Shown one piece after another: positions 1 through 8,658 of a stretch of 25,425 bases of DNA. Each line of letters opens with the position of its first letter. The first letter of the stretch is position 1. Location: contig MDLB01000086.1 of the NCBI GenBank assembly GCA_001730085.1, positions 1 to 25,425 of the forward strand, written 5' to 3'. The notes beneath the pieces were generated by a model, which saw only the letters and a list, made by a program, of their open reading frames with translations, was not told the DNA's origin and ran no database searches. Origin of the DNA: PVC group bacterium (ex Bugula neritina AB1). Lineage in GTDB: Bacteria > GCA-001730085. Position numbers and translations under genes: made by a program.

Positions 1-412
1 TTTTTGACATAAAACGACCTAAAATTGACGTTTTTCGTTAAAAAGTACCGTTTTTCAGACTTTTTTTATTTGTGTTTGTTTTTTAAAATAATTCTCAGTG
101 CATTTTTTGACATAAAACGACCTAAAATTGACGTTTTTCGTTAAAAAGTACCGTTTTTCAGACTTTTTTTATTTGTGTTTGTTTTTTAAAATAATTCTCA
201 GTGCATTTTTTGACATAAAACGACCTAAAATTGACGTTTTTCGTTAAAAAGTACCGTTTTCCAGACTTTTTTTATTTGTGTTTGTTTTTTAAAATAATTC
301 TCAGTGCATTTTTGACATAAAATGACCTAAAATTGCCGTTTTTCGTTAAAAAGTACCGTTTCCCAGACTTTTTTTATTTGTGTTTGTTTTTTAAAATAAT
401 TCTCAGTGCATT
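1..412. repeat. Tandem repeat array A, four copies of about 103 bp
   Basis: The motif TGACATAAAACGACC recurs with its G at 6, 109, 212 and 314, giving periods of 103, 103 and 102 bases. Copies are almost identical. The last carries a few substitutions (AATGACC, TTGCCG, TTTCCCAG) and loses one T. Each copy holds T-run/A-run segments around a central CGTT that could form a weak hairpin. The array touches position 1, so more copies may lie outside. No open reading frame is present. Near-identity suggests recent amplification or homogenisation; a role in replication or recombination is only inference. Confidence 0.95.
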
Positions 413-644
413 CAAGAGACTCAGGGTCTTTATTGGATATACAGTGGCTATATGACACATCTACCTTCTTCACCAGTTTAATCAACACATTTTCCTGTGT
501 AGTATTTGGTATTTTTTAAAAGTTGGTCAGACTTTTAGTTGCCTTTTTTTAATAAAGTTTTAATTTTATTCTTTTTTGTAGGAGTTTTCTATAAAACTTT
601 ACCTTAGTGTATTAGGTATCTTGTAATCCCCTTGTATACGTCGC
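413..644. other. Non-coding stretch between two repeat arrays
   Basis: AT-rich sequence joining arrays A and B. I looked for tRNA cloverleaves and open frames on both strands and recognised none. It contains T-rich runs and no clear repeat unit. It may belong to a control or replication region, but nothing in the sequence proves this. Confidence 0.5.
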
Positions 645-1640
645 TTTCTCTTTGAAGTCTTTGCTTTTTACAAGACCTGATTTGAGTTAACCTAAGCTTT
701 AGGAATTCTGTAGCTGTCTAATAGAAGGCTTATTCTTTTTGAAGTCTTGTTTTTTATAAGTGCCAATTTGAGTTAATCTGATTCCAAATACAAGCCTTAG
801 GGATTTTGTCGCTGTTTCATACGCATCTTATTCTTTTTATATGACCTTGTTTTTTTACAAGGCCCAGGTCTGAGTTAATTTAATTTAAATATAAGCCTTG
901 GGGGTTTTGTTGTTGTTTCATATACAGCTTATTTTTTTATGGTTTTGTTTTTTTACAAGGGCTAGTCTAATTAAATATAAGCCTTAGGGATTTTGTTGTT
1001 GTTTCATATACATTTTATTCTTTTTATAGTCTTGTTTTTTTTTACAAGGCCTAGTCTTAGCTAATCTAATTAAATATAAGCCTTAGGGATACTGTCGTTG
1101 TTTCATATACAGTTTAATCTTTTTATGACCTTGTTTTTTTTACAAGGACCCAGTCTGAGCTAATCTAATTAAACATAAGCCTTAGGGATTCTATCGTTGT
1201 TTCATATACAGCTTAATCTTTTTATGATCTTGTTTTTTTTACAAGGGTCAGTCTGAGCTAATCTAATTAAATAGAAGCCTTAGGGATTTTGTCGTTGTTT
1301 CATATCCAGTTTAATCTTTTTATGGTCTTGTTTTTTTATAAGGCCTGGTCTTAGCTAATCTAATTAAATAGAAGCCTTAGGGATTTTGTCGTTGTTTCAT
1401 ATACAGTTTAATCTTTTTATGGTCTTGTTTTTTTTACAAGGCCTGGCCTTAGCTAATATAATTAAATATATAAGCTCTACGAATTTTATCGTTGTTTCAT
1501 AGTCGATTTATTCTTTTTGTGTTCTTGTTTTTTACAAGACTCAGTTTGAGTTAATCTTATTTAAACATAAGCCTTAGGGATTTTGTCGTTGTTTCATGCA
1601 CAGTTTAATCTTTTTATGGTCTTGTTTTTTTTACAAGGCC
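645..1640. repeat. Diverged tandem repeat array B, about ten copies of 97-101 bp
   Basis: The segment AAGCCTTAGGGATTTTGTCG and its variants recur with the G of AAG at 695, 794, 895, 981, 1080, 1179, 1277, 1374, 1474 and 1571. One interval is short (86). Each unit then carries GTTTCATATACAG, a T-rich stretch, and the short inverted repeat CTTGT-(T-rich)-ACAAG, so a hairpin recurs about every 100 bases. The outer copies are the most diverged. There is no coding potential. The array precedes the plus-strand genes and could be a control, replication or recombination region, but that is inference. Confidence 0.9.
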
Positions 1641-1727
1641 CAACTTGACCCTTCGATTACTTAAGAGCCCTCTACTTTTTACAAGAATTACTAGCTGTTT
1701 CTTAACAAATATAAATTAATAAATACA

Positions 1728-3368
1728 ATGAAATCTAATTTTACTTACTCCAAGCGTTTGTTTTACGCTCCTAATTTGTTTCTTACCGACGACACAATTA
1801 CCTTTTTTGTCAAAAAACTCGGCTCTGGTGGTGGGTTCAGCGCTATGTTCTCTGCAGATTCTTTTGATAATGGAGACTTTTTTAAAAAAGTTTGTTCATT
1901 CCCTGACCTTAAGGATAAACTTAATAAGATTGTAAATTTTTCTTGCTTCATTGAATCTAAGAAAACATTGGGTTCTGGCGTTGATTCGTACCAGGTCAAG
2001 GATCTTGGTATATCACCGTTGTTGACTCAGCTTCCTCAAAATGTAGTGAAAGATTTCTCATTTAACGATATTACAAAGTTTGAGAACGCAACTGTACCGT
2101 TTTGGAGTCCTACTTATCTCAGTAGCAAGGATGTTTCCGGAGCAGCTCTTATTATAACCAATCATAATATAAAAATACAAGGGAGTTCAGATGCTAATCA
2201 TATTCCTATGATTATAGATAGTTGTAATAGTATTATTCCAAAAATTCAAGAATTTGAGTGTAGCAATCCTTCTGGTAACAAGATACCTTATTCGTTTAGT
2301 AGGCTACTTGTGGATTACAACCTCGGTGAGATTTTTATTGAGTCACTTATAGAGGTGATTGAGTATATAGACGGTAACCCCGCGCCTGTAAACCTAGTCG
2401 TAGATTCCTTGATAAAAAATCTAACTACCTTGTATCGTAATCATGTGGATTCTTTTTTTAATGTAGATTACAAACAGGTATACTTCGACAACAAAACTAC
2501 TAAATACTTTATTTCAACTCTTATGTCGAATCTTTTGACAAAGGAGAATTCTAACTTTATCACAGCTATAAGTGTAAAGGAAAACCATAAAACAGGTTTT
2601 ACCTTTTCTAAATCTGGTGATACATTTTATAAACCCTGTTTTGTTATTTGTAAGGGAAGCACGTTGGCTTTTTCGGGGGTGTCAACAAACGTCTTTAGAA
2701 AAAAACCGTCTGTTATCCAACCAAATTCAGAAGAATATAAATTTTCTACCCTATCTGGCATTAAAAAACCTAGGCCTACAAAAGATTTTCATTTCACAGG
2801 TAATTTTAATATAGATAAATTTGAAGACGCTTTTGTAAAGCGGCCTAAGTACTATTCAACCAAAGAATTGCGTGAATTTTTTAGGAAAGCCGACAGTCAT
2901 TTTATACTTGTTTGTGATGCCTTGAATAGAACATCTGATCCAATTAGTTGGAATGCCGTTATACCTGAAGACATAAAGAGTGAAGCCTATGTTTCACAGG
3001 TAAACTCGTCGATTCTTTTTTTGGTCAACTCAGGTGTAGGGTTGCCAGGTACTCCTTCAGAAAATTTTTATCTTATGAGAACTTTTTGTTCTTCTGACAC
3101 TTTGTTGAGTATGTTTAAGACTTATCGTTATATAAATGCTTCTGGAAGGTCAGGTGTTACTTATGGTAAACAAAGTTTTTTTTCTGCTAAAAACCATGAG
3201 CGAAATATAATAGTGGCGCGTAAATGTACCTATACTTTTTACAAAGTCTTTCGAGAATTTGCAGATGCTTTTTATTTGAACGATAACCCAGCTTATCCAG
3301 ACCTGTATTTTGATTATGAAAATAACAACATTTCTAGTTGTGGTTCATATCACCTTAGTGTTAAATAG
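1728..3368 (+). CDS. Unknown mitochondrial ORF, 546 aa (orf546)
   Basis: I do not recognise this protein. It starts at ATG 1728 and ends at TAG 3366-3368. I followed its leucine codons and found only CTN and TTG, never TTA. In this AT-rich DNA that fits selection against a TTA stop and argues for real translation. It is rich in Phe, Ser, Asn and Lys, has no long hydrophobic segment and looks soluble. Near the start is a Gly-rich patch (GSGGGFSAMF, around residues 33-42). It lies between repeat array B and tRNA-Leu, so its mRNA 3' end could be made by tRNA excision. The opening (RLFYAPNLF) faintly resembles the LFYTSP/PFYNAQ openings of the paralogs downstream, but the GFKNC and NAN motifs of that family are missing, so I do not assign it there. 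A captured plasmid or phage gene is possible but unsupported. Confidence 0.75.
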   Translation: MKSNFTYSKRLFYAPNLFLTDDTITFFVKKLGSGGGFSAMFSADSFDNGDFFKKVCSFPDLKDKLNKIVNFSCFIESKKTLGSGVDSYQVKDLGISPLLTQLPQNVVKDFSFNDITKFENATVPFWSPTYLSSKDVSGAALIITNHNIKIQGSSDANHIPMIIDSCNSIIPKIQEFECSNPSGNKIPYSFSRLLVDYNLGEIFIESLIEVIEYIDGNPAPVNLVVDSLIKNLTTLYRNHVDSFFNVDYKQVYFDNKTTKYFISTLMSNLLTKENSNFITAISVKENHKTGFTFSKSGDTFYKPCFVICKGSTLAFSGVSTNVFRKKPSVIQPNSEEYKFSTLSGIKKPRPTKDFHFTGNFNIDKFEDAFVKRPKYYSTKELREFFRKADSHFILVCDALNRTSDPISWNAVIPEDIKSEAYVSQVNSSILFLVNSGVGLPGTPSENFYLMRTFCSSDTLLSMFKTYRYINASGRSGVTYGKQSFFSAKNHERNIIVARKCTYTFYKVFREFADAFYLNDNPAYPDLYFDYENNNISSCGSYHLSVK

Positions 3369-3394
3369 TTTTTTTCTTTACTCTAATAGTTTTT

Positions 3395-3477
3395 ATTGTC
3401 TTGGCGGAATGGTATACGCGGCAGCTTTAGGTACTGTTTGATTTATTTCATTACAAGTTCAAATCTTGTAGACAATA
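3395..3477 (+). tRNA. trnL: tRNA-Leu(UAG)
   Basis: A cloverleaf with a variable arm is visible. The 7-bp acceptor ATTGTCT pairs with AGACAAT, the D stem is GCG/CGC, and the T arm is ACAAG-TTCAAAT-CTTGT. The anticodon loop TTTAGGT puts TAG at 3428-3430. The anticodon stem has a C-A mismatch next to the loop. It reads CUN leucine codons, which are common here. The following ORF opens right after its 3' end, consistent with tRNA-directed cleavage of the precursor RNA. Confidence 0.9.
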
Positions 3478-3504
3478 TTGTTTTATATAAAGTTTATTAT
3501 ATTT

Positions 3505-4683
3505 ATGAGAAAAAAAATTCTATCACGGTATCAAACAGATCGCCTAACATTCAAAGGTTTTGAAAGTTGTGTTGAGTATGCGGAGAACGCTTTTTATCCT
3601 GATTTTAGAGTAGCTAGGGATTATACAAAGAAAGATTATATACTTAGAGCTAAACAAGAATTTTTTCGCAATGTGGAAGGGGCTAGTAAATCTCACATTT
3701 TGGATATTGGGGGGTTTGATCTTTTGAGAGAATTTAACTTTTTTAAAAATGGTTTGGTTTATCGTGATCAATCTCCGTATGTTCAAGTGAATCTTCTTGA
3801 GCTCAAATTTACAATACTATCAATTATTTCTAATGATTCAAAATTTATAAATACATGCAATCTACAATACGACAATGATATCTCACATTGGGGGAACGAT
3901 CCATTTTTGCATTCAGGCGGTTTTATAATTGATGATGCACCCCTACCTTTTAGAGCTATGAAATTCGTAGTTCTAACATCTCTTAATGGGATAAGTATTG
4001 AGGATCAAGCTATAACTCTCTATAAGACTAACCTAGTTTACTTTAACGAGGATAAAGTTTATGATCTTAATAAAATTATAAAGAATGTTTATGTAACCCG
4101 AAAGATGTTTTTGACCTTTTATTCAATATTCTTTAAGTCTTCAATTAATAAGTTCTTGGGTGAAATGTTTAAAGATTCTTCTAACGATTTTATTCAGAAT
4201 TCACGTTTTTACTCTAATAAAATTTGTTCAGTCGATTTTAAAGGTTTTTGTGATCTTGAGCTAAAAGACATGAACCTTTCTTTTAAAGAGTCGATTCCGA
4301 TTGATTCATCAAATGTTGATTTGATTACAGCAGAACATCAATTTTCAATTCTAAATATCTATTGTGATTTTATGGTTATAAAGTGGTATGAAGAGTTGCT
4401 CAATAAGATTATTACAGAAAATAAAATTTTGTGCTACCCCGGTAGCGACAAAAATTCTTTTATTGTAAACGCAAATCATATTAAAATTCTTCAATCCCAC
4501 GTTAAATATTCATTTATTAAGGTTTACCAGATAAATGTAAAACTTCTTAAAGGTGTTCTTGCGGCATCTACAGAGTCTCAATTCTCAAAGACAGGTTCGT
4601 GGTTCATTGATGGAATTCGTAAAGCTAAACGCGTTTTTAGTTTTAGACGCCATATTCCCCTTTTTTATGAAAAAAGTAGATTA
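3505..4683 (+). CDS. Tandem paralogous ORF, copy 1 (392 aa), unknown function
   Basis: First of five related unknown ORFs. I start it at ATG 3505; a TTG nine codons upstream (3478) abuts the tRNA-Leu 3' end and is less likely. It ends at the first of three successive TTA codons (4681-4689) followed by TAA. Family features visible here: an N-terminal block TFKGFESCVEYAENAF; a middle hydrophobic block (LPFRAMKFVVLTSLNGIS); a late block with YCDFMVIKWYEELL; and FIVNANHIKILQSHV near the C-terminus. No transmembrane segment or catalytic motif is evident. No internal TTA was seen, supporting expression. It is one of the two more divergent copies, closest in layout to copy 2, which follows after a short gap with no tRNA between. 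It also has a basic C-terminal tail rich in Arg and Lys. Confidence 0.8.
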
Positions 4684-4704
4684 TTATTATAAAATTTAAT
4701 TCAA

Positions 4705-5874
4705 ATGAAAAACTCTCTATTTTACACAAGTCCCATAACTTATAATGGGTTTAAAAGTTGTGTTAAATATGCTGAAGCTGTTTTTGATTCCGAACTCGGG
4801 GTTTCAGTTATTTATACACGAAACAATTTCAAACTTCAAGCAATACCTGATTTTATTGGAAAGGTAAAAGCATTCGATTCTCATTCACTCATAAATAAGC
4901 CTAACGGCTTTAGTTTGTTTATAGAGTTTAAACTTTTTAAAAATTCTATTCTTTCAGGTAATGTTCCTGATGTTCAATTGAACGTGCCTGAGATTAGAAT
5001 AACTATGCTCACTCTAATTTATTATATGAGTAGTGATGTTGCTAACAATTTGGCTTGCTGTAATGTGCTAGATAAATATGATATAAGTAACCCTTTGTTT
5101 TTTGAAGAAGCCTCTTTTTTTAAAGTTAATGTAGGAAATGTGTCGATTCCATTTCGAGTAGTTAAATTCGTGTTGCTAACCACACTAGAGGGTATATCTA
5201 GCCATAACCAGGCTTCCACTATTCATTATACTGGGGACATAACCCAAGTCCTATCAAAAGCTAGCCTTTCAAAAATTCATTCTATTGTTAACGTTATCAG
5301 AGCAACTTTTTTTGAGGGTCCTCAATCTAGATTTTATCTAATTAGTAAGTACTTGCAGGATCTCTTTGAAAGGTCAGACAGCAGCTTTTTTCAATATTCA
5401 AGTATTCTTAAGTTTAACCTAATAAACGTAGAAACTATATATTACAATTATCTAAGTTTTGATATGTTTGAAAAGAGTGACCTTAAAGTTCGTGTGCCTT
5501 TTTTTACAGCAGATTCAAAAACATTTTTCAGTAAGTCTTCTCCAAAGGATTTTGCTGTACTAAAGGCTTATAGTGACTTCTTGGTTATTGGCCTATATCA
5601 AGATCTACTATATAACGAAGTTGCATCAAAGCGTCAGCTTTCTTGTTTTAGAGGAATAGGCCCTGATTCTTTTATTGTAAATGCAAATAAAGTTAAATCG
5701 CTAGAAAAGTATTTTAAGTTGTCGTTTAATAGAATTCGAGAGAAGCATTATGACTTTTTTAAGCCCTTCTACATTAATCAAGGGTTGGTTTCCCCTGCTG
5801 AGTATAGTGAGCGGATTGATAAAAGCTTGCTTAAATCTAATTACTCTATAAGTTTTTATAGGAATAATTACTTA
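4705..5874 (+). CDS. Tandem paralogous ORF, copy 2 (389 aa), unknown function
   Basis: Second member of the tandem family, with ATG at 4705 and a TTA stop at 5872-5874; read as leucine it would run only eleven codons further to TAA. It shows the same landmarks as its neighbours: ITYNGFKSCVKYAEAVFDSE near the start, VKFVLLTTLEGIS in the middle, YSDFLVIGLYQDLL late, and FIVNANKVKSLEKYF before the C-terminal tail. Sharing FIVNAN and the LxxNGIS-like middle block groups it with copy 1, while copies 3 and 4 have CLVDANNA. No membrane segment, signal peptide or known domain is recognised. Downstream is a tRNA-Asn-like element at 5963-6040. The role is unknown; the intact reading frame argues against a decaying duplicate. 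Confidence 0.8.
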
Positions 5875-5962
5875 TTTTTATCTTATTATATTAATAATTT
5901 ATTTTAAAGTTTTATTAATTAGTTTACCTTTTTAGGGTATTCATTTATTAACAATATTTTTT

Positions 5963-6040
5963 GTCTTAGAAGCTTAAGTTTATTAAAGCGTGTGTCGTTT
6001 TTTAGATGCAAAATTGTTGGTTCGAACCTGACCTAAGGCA
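5963..6040 (+). other. tRNA-Asn-like element 1 (enlarged anticodon arm)
   Basis: The acceptor GTCTTAG pairs in all seven positions with CTAAGGC (6033-6039). The D stem GCTT/AAGC and the T arm GTTGG-TTCGAAC-CTGAC are formed. The anticodon arm is abnormal: a 6-bp stem (5991-5996 with 6005-6010) closes an 8-base loop GTTTTTTA, about three bases more than a normal arm, with no Asn anticodon GTT in place. Its resemblance to the true trnN at 9840 (AGCTTA...TTAAAGCG) shows shared origin. A processing signal between paralogs 2 and 3 is more likely than a decoding tRNA. Confidence 0.7.
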
Positions 6041-6067
6041 AGCTCTACCAAGTTAAATAAATGTTAT

Positions 6068-7261
6068 ATGCCCAAGCCGTTTTATAATGCGCAGCCTCTA
6101 TCCTGTGAAGGTTTCAAAAATTGTGTTCGGTATGCTAGTATAAAATTTGATTCTAGTTTTAGTATTTTTTCTAAGTTTTCTGAAAATAATTTTATGGATA
6201 CTGTTATAAAAGATTTTATCCTAAAACTTAAAGCATATGACCTTAATCTTTTTTCAAAAAAGTCTAATGGTCAATATCTCATGCGTGAGTTCCTTACTTT
6301 TAGAGATTCCGTTATCTCAGGGAAAGCACCAATACTTAGGTTGAAATTTGTAGACCCTAGGCTCGTAATTCTAGCTATAGTTTCTTTTGATGATGAGCTT
6401 ATGACCTATTGCAATATTGTAGAAGATCCCGCAAAGAATTACGTAAATTTTTCTATCAAAAATTATTTTTTTTCTCGTCTAAAGTTTAAGGATAAGGTAT
6501 TTTATTTTGAAGCTGTTAGATTCATTGTTTTGAGTACTGTAGGGGGTATAAATACCTATCAGCAAGTTAGAATTATTACAGAAGCTTATACTAAAGTTGC
6601 TCAAAATGACAACGATTCTAATGCTTTCGAAACAGGTACAATTTCCGATCTTGTCGGTATAATTAGAGATAAATTTTTTGGACATACTGGGACCTCTAGT
6701 CTATATAAATCGGATTTGTTGTTGGAAGGGCTTTTTAAGCATTCTGAAATTAAGTCCTTTCATGAAATAAGTGTAGGAAACGTTAGTAGGTTTTTTAAGT
6801 GTTATAAGTTTGATCCTTTGATTGGTTCTTCTATTCTTACTTCGAAAGAAATTTCTTTTGAACCTCTTACGTTTTTTGAAGTACCCGCGGATTGTTCTTC
6901 TATAAATCGTTCTTCTGAGTTTTTCCTACTGAAGGTTTATTGTGAATTTTTGACTATGAAGTTTCATGAGTATATCTTTAATCAGGTTGAAGCAGATGGC
7001 ACTTTTATTTTTTTTGTAGAAGATGGTATAAGCTCTTGTCTAGTAGACGCGAATAATGCCTTTACTCTATCGTCTTACTTTGATCTGTCGCTTGGTGACA
7101 TTCACAAGCTTAATGCTCGTGCTATGTATACTAGAAACTTTTATAACTTTGCAACCCTTAAAGAGTACTCAACGATTTATGCATTTATACGCAAAGAGTC
7201 TTCATTGAATAAAAATCTGCTAATGCAGAATTCTATAATAGATTTTTCTTGTCTATTTTTA
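6068..7261 (+). CDS. Tandem paralogous ORF, copy 3 (397 aa), unknown function
   Basis: Third family member. ATG 6068 is chosen because translation from it aligns with copy 4 from the first residues; an ATG seven bases upstream is out of frame and runs straight into TTA. The stop is TTA 7259-7261, leaving eleven bases before the next tRNA-like element; a standard-code reading would instead end at a TAG inside that element. Landmarks: GFKNCVRYA at residues 15-23, the block VDPRLVILAIVSF near residue 103, VRFIVLSTVGGIN in the middle, YCEFLTMKFHEYIFNQV late, and CLVDANNAFTLSSYF near the end. It is closest to copy 4: about 49 of the first 62 residues are identical by eye, so this pair is the youngest duplication. 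It appears soluble, with no known domain. Confidence 0.82.
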
Positions 7262-7272
7262 AAGAATTTTTT

Positions 7273-7350
7273 GTCTTAGAAGCTTAAGCTTATTAAAGCG
7301 CGTGTCTTTTGTTAGACGCAAAACTGTTAGTTCGAACCTGACCTAAGGCA
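7273..7350 (+). other. tRNA-Asn-like element 2 (enlarged anticodon arm)
   Basis: A near copy of element 1. Acceptor GTCTTAG/CTAAGGC is perfect, D stem GCTT/AAGC, T arm GTTAG-TTCGAAC-CTGAC. The anticodon stem GTGTC/GACGC closes an 8-base loop TTTTGTTA, in which GTT (7311-7313) survives off the normal position. Relative to element 1, two stem pairs change G-U to a Watson-Crick pair (T stem G-T to A-T; anticodon stem G-T to G-C), so pairing is kept while the sequence drifts. This suggests selection on structure. It separates paralogs 3 and 4. Confidence 0.7.
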
Positions 7351-7377
7351 ATCTCTACTAAGTAAAAATAATGTTAT

Positions 7378-8523
7378 ATGGTAAAACCCTTTTACAATTC
7401 GCAGTCGCTATCCTTCGAAGGTTTTAAAAATTGCATTAGATATGCTAGTGTAAATTTTGATTCTAGTTTTAATATTTCTTCTAAATTTTCTAAAAACAAT
7501 TTTATGGATACTGTTATAAAAGACTTTGTCCAAAAGCTTAAAGCATTTGATCTTAATCTTTTTGATGTAAGGCCTGGCGGTACTTATAAAACTCAAGAGT
7601 TTCTTATTTTTAGAGATTCAGTTATCTCGGGTAAGGTTCCTACACTTAGATTGAAATTTATAGATCCTAGACTTGTAATCCTAGCTCTAGTTTCTTGTGA
7701 TGATGAAGTTATAACTTATAGCTATATTATAGAAGATTCTTCAAATAATTGCAAAGACTTTCGTATTAAAAATTCTTTTTTTGCCACCCTAGAGCTAACG
7801 GACAACAGAGCATTCTTTTTTAATGCTGTTAGGTTTGTCATTCTGAGTACTGTAGGAGGTATAAATTGTCTGAAGCAAACCAGTATTGTTCTAGAGGCTT
7901 ACACCAAAGTAGCTAGATATGATAGTGATGCCTACGTTTGTAAAATAGATATAATTTTTAATTTTTTTGCCATAATTAGAGAGAAATTTTTGGAAAATTC
8001 TGAGTCTAGTATTTATGTCTCAAATCAAAATTTGATTAGGCTTTTTAAACATAGCGGATCTAATGCTTTTAATGATATAAACATCCGTGATGCTGGTAAA
8101 GTTGTTAAGTTCTTTAAGTTTGACCCTCTGATCGGTGATGCTGTCCTTATTTTTAACAAAGTTTCATATGAACCTTCTACGTTTCTTGATGTGTCAACTG
8201 ATAATTACTCTATAGAAGATTCCTCAGACTTCTCTCCACTAAGGGAATATTGTGAATATTTGACTGTAAGGTTTTATGAATATATTTTTAACAGGGTAGA
8301 AACTGGTGGTGAATTTATTTTTTGTCTCGAAGATGATATAAAATCTTGTCTAGTGGATGCAAATAATGCTCATACTCTATCCTCTTATTTTGAGTCTTCG
8401 CTTAACAACGTTAATAAGCTAAATGCTAGCGCTATGGGTTGTCTTGATCTTATGCCGCAGTCATCTCTGCTGGACAATAATCTGCTAATATCTAATTTTA
8501 TAATGGATTTTCGTGTTTCCTTA
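7378..8523 (+). CDS. Tandem paralogous ORF, copy 4 (381 aa), unknown function
   Basis: Fourth family member, ATG 7378 to TTA 8521-8523. The leader ATGTTATATG just upstream is identical to that of copy 3, confirming that both starts are homologous. Landmarks: GFKNCIRYASVNFDSSF near the start, KFIDPRLVILALVS, VRFVILSTVGGIN, YCEYLTVRFYEYIFNRV, and CLVDANNAHTLSSYF near the C-terminus. Differences from copy 3 are spread along the whole length and many are conservative (V/I, F/Y, K/R), which looks like divergence under constraint, not decay. No hydrophobic segment long enough for a membrane helix is evident apart from the short tail. Function unknown. The next tRNA-like element begins 20 bases after the stop. 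Confidence 0.82.
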
Positions 8524-8543
8524 TTTTTTATGTTACCTTTTTT

Positions 8544-8621
8544 GCCTTAGAAGCTAGCTGGTTAAAGCGCGTATTTTTAATTATAATACGAGAATGTTAT
8601 GTTCGAATCTAACTTAAGGCT
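8544..8621 (+). other. tRNA-Asn-like element 3 (degenerate, enlarged anticodon arm)
   Basis: The acceptor GCCTTAG pairs with TTAAGGC (8614-8620; the inner pair is G-T). The D arm has lost a base (GCT/AGC). The T arm GTTA-T-G/C-TAAC has an extra T (8600) before TTCGAAT. The anticodon arm is CGTAT/ATACG around an 11-base A/T loop, or 9 bases if one more pair forms, with no GTT. It keeps AGCTGGTTAAAGCG, as in the real trnN, so it is a duplicate of that gene. It is the most altered of the three elements and separates paralogs 4 and 5. Confidence 0.65.
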
Positions 8622-8658
8622 GATTTATAAGAGTTTATATAACATATATTACACTAAT

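Noticed and set aside
413-644. A tRNA or small gene between the repeat arrays
   Set aside because: I could not form a cloverleaf or a convincing reading frame on either strand.
1763-1999. Small minus-strand open frames inside plus-strand genes (for example 1763-1999, 13031-13267, 23526-23765)
   Set aside because: They lie opposite well-supported genes, have no recognisable domain, and reflect the base composition of the coding strand.
7262-7279. Paralogs 3 and 4 ending at a TAG inside the tRNA-like elements
   Set aside because: In both cases a TTA comes earlier in frame (7259 and 8521), so the genes end before the elements.
7273-7350. Element 2 as a second functional tRNA-Asn
   Set aside because: GTT is present in the loop, but the loop has eight bases and GTT is out of place. 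The normal trnN at 9840 can supply the function. Not fully excluded.
8599-8658. N-terminal extension of paralog 5
   Set aside because: It overlaps a tRNA-like element and contains two TTA codons; the homologous start of the family aligns near ATG 8659.
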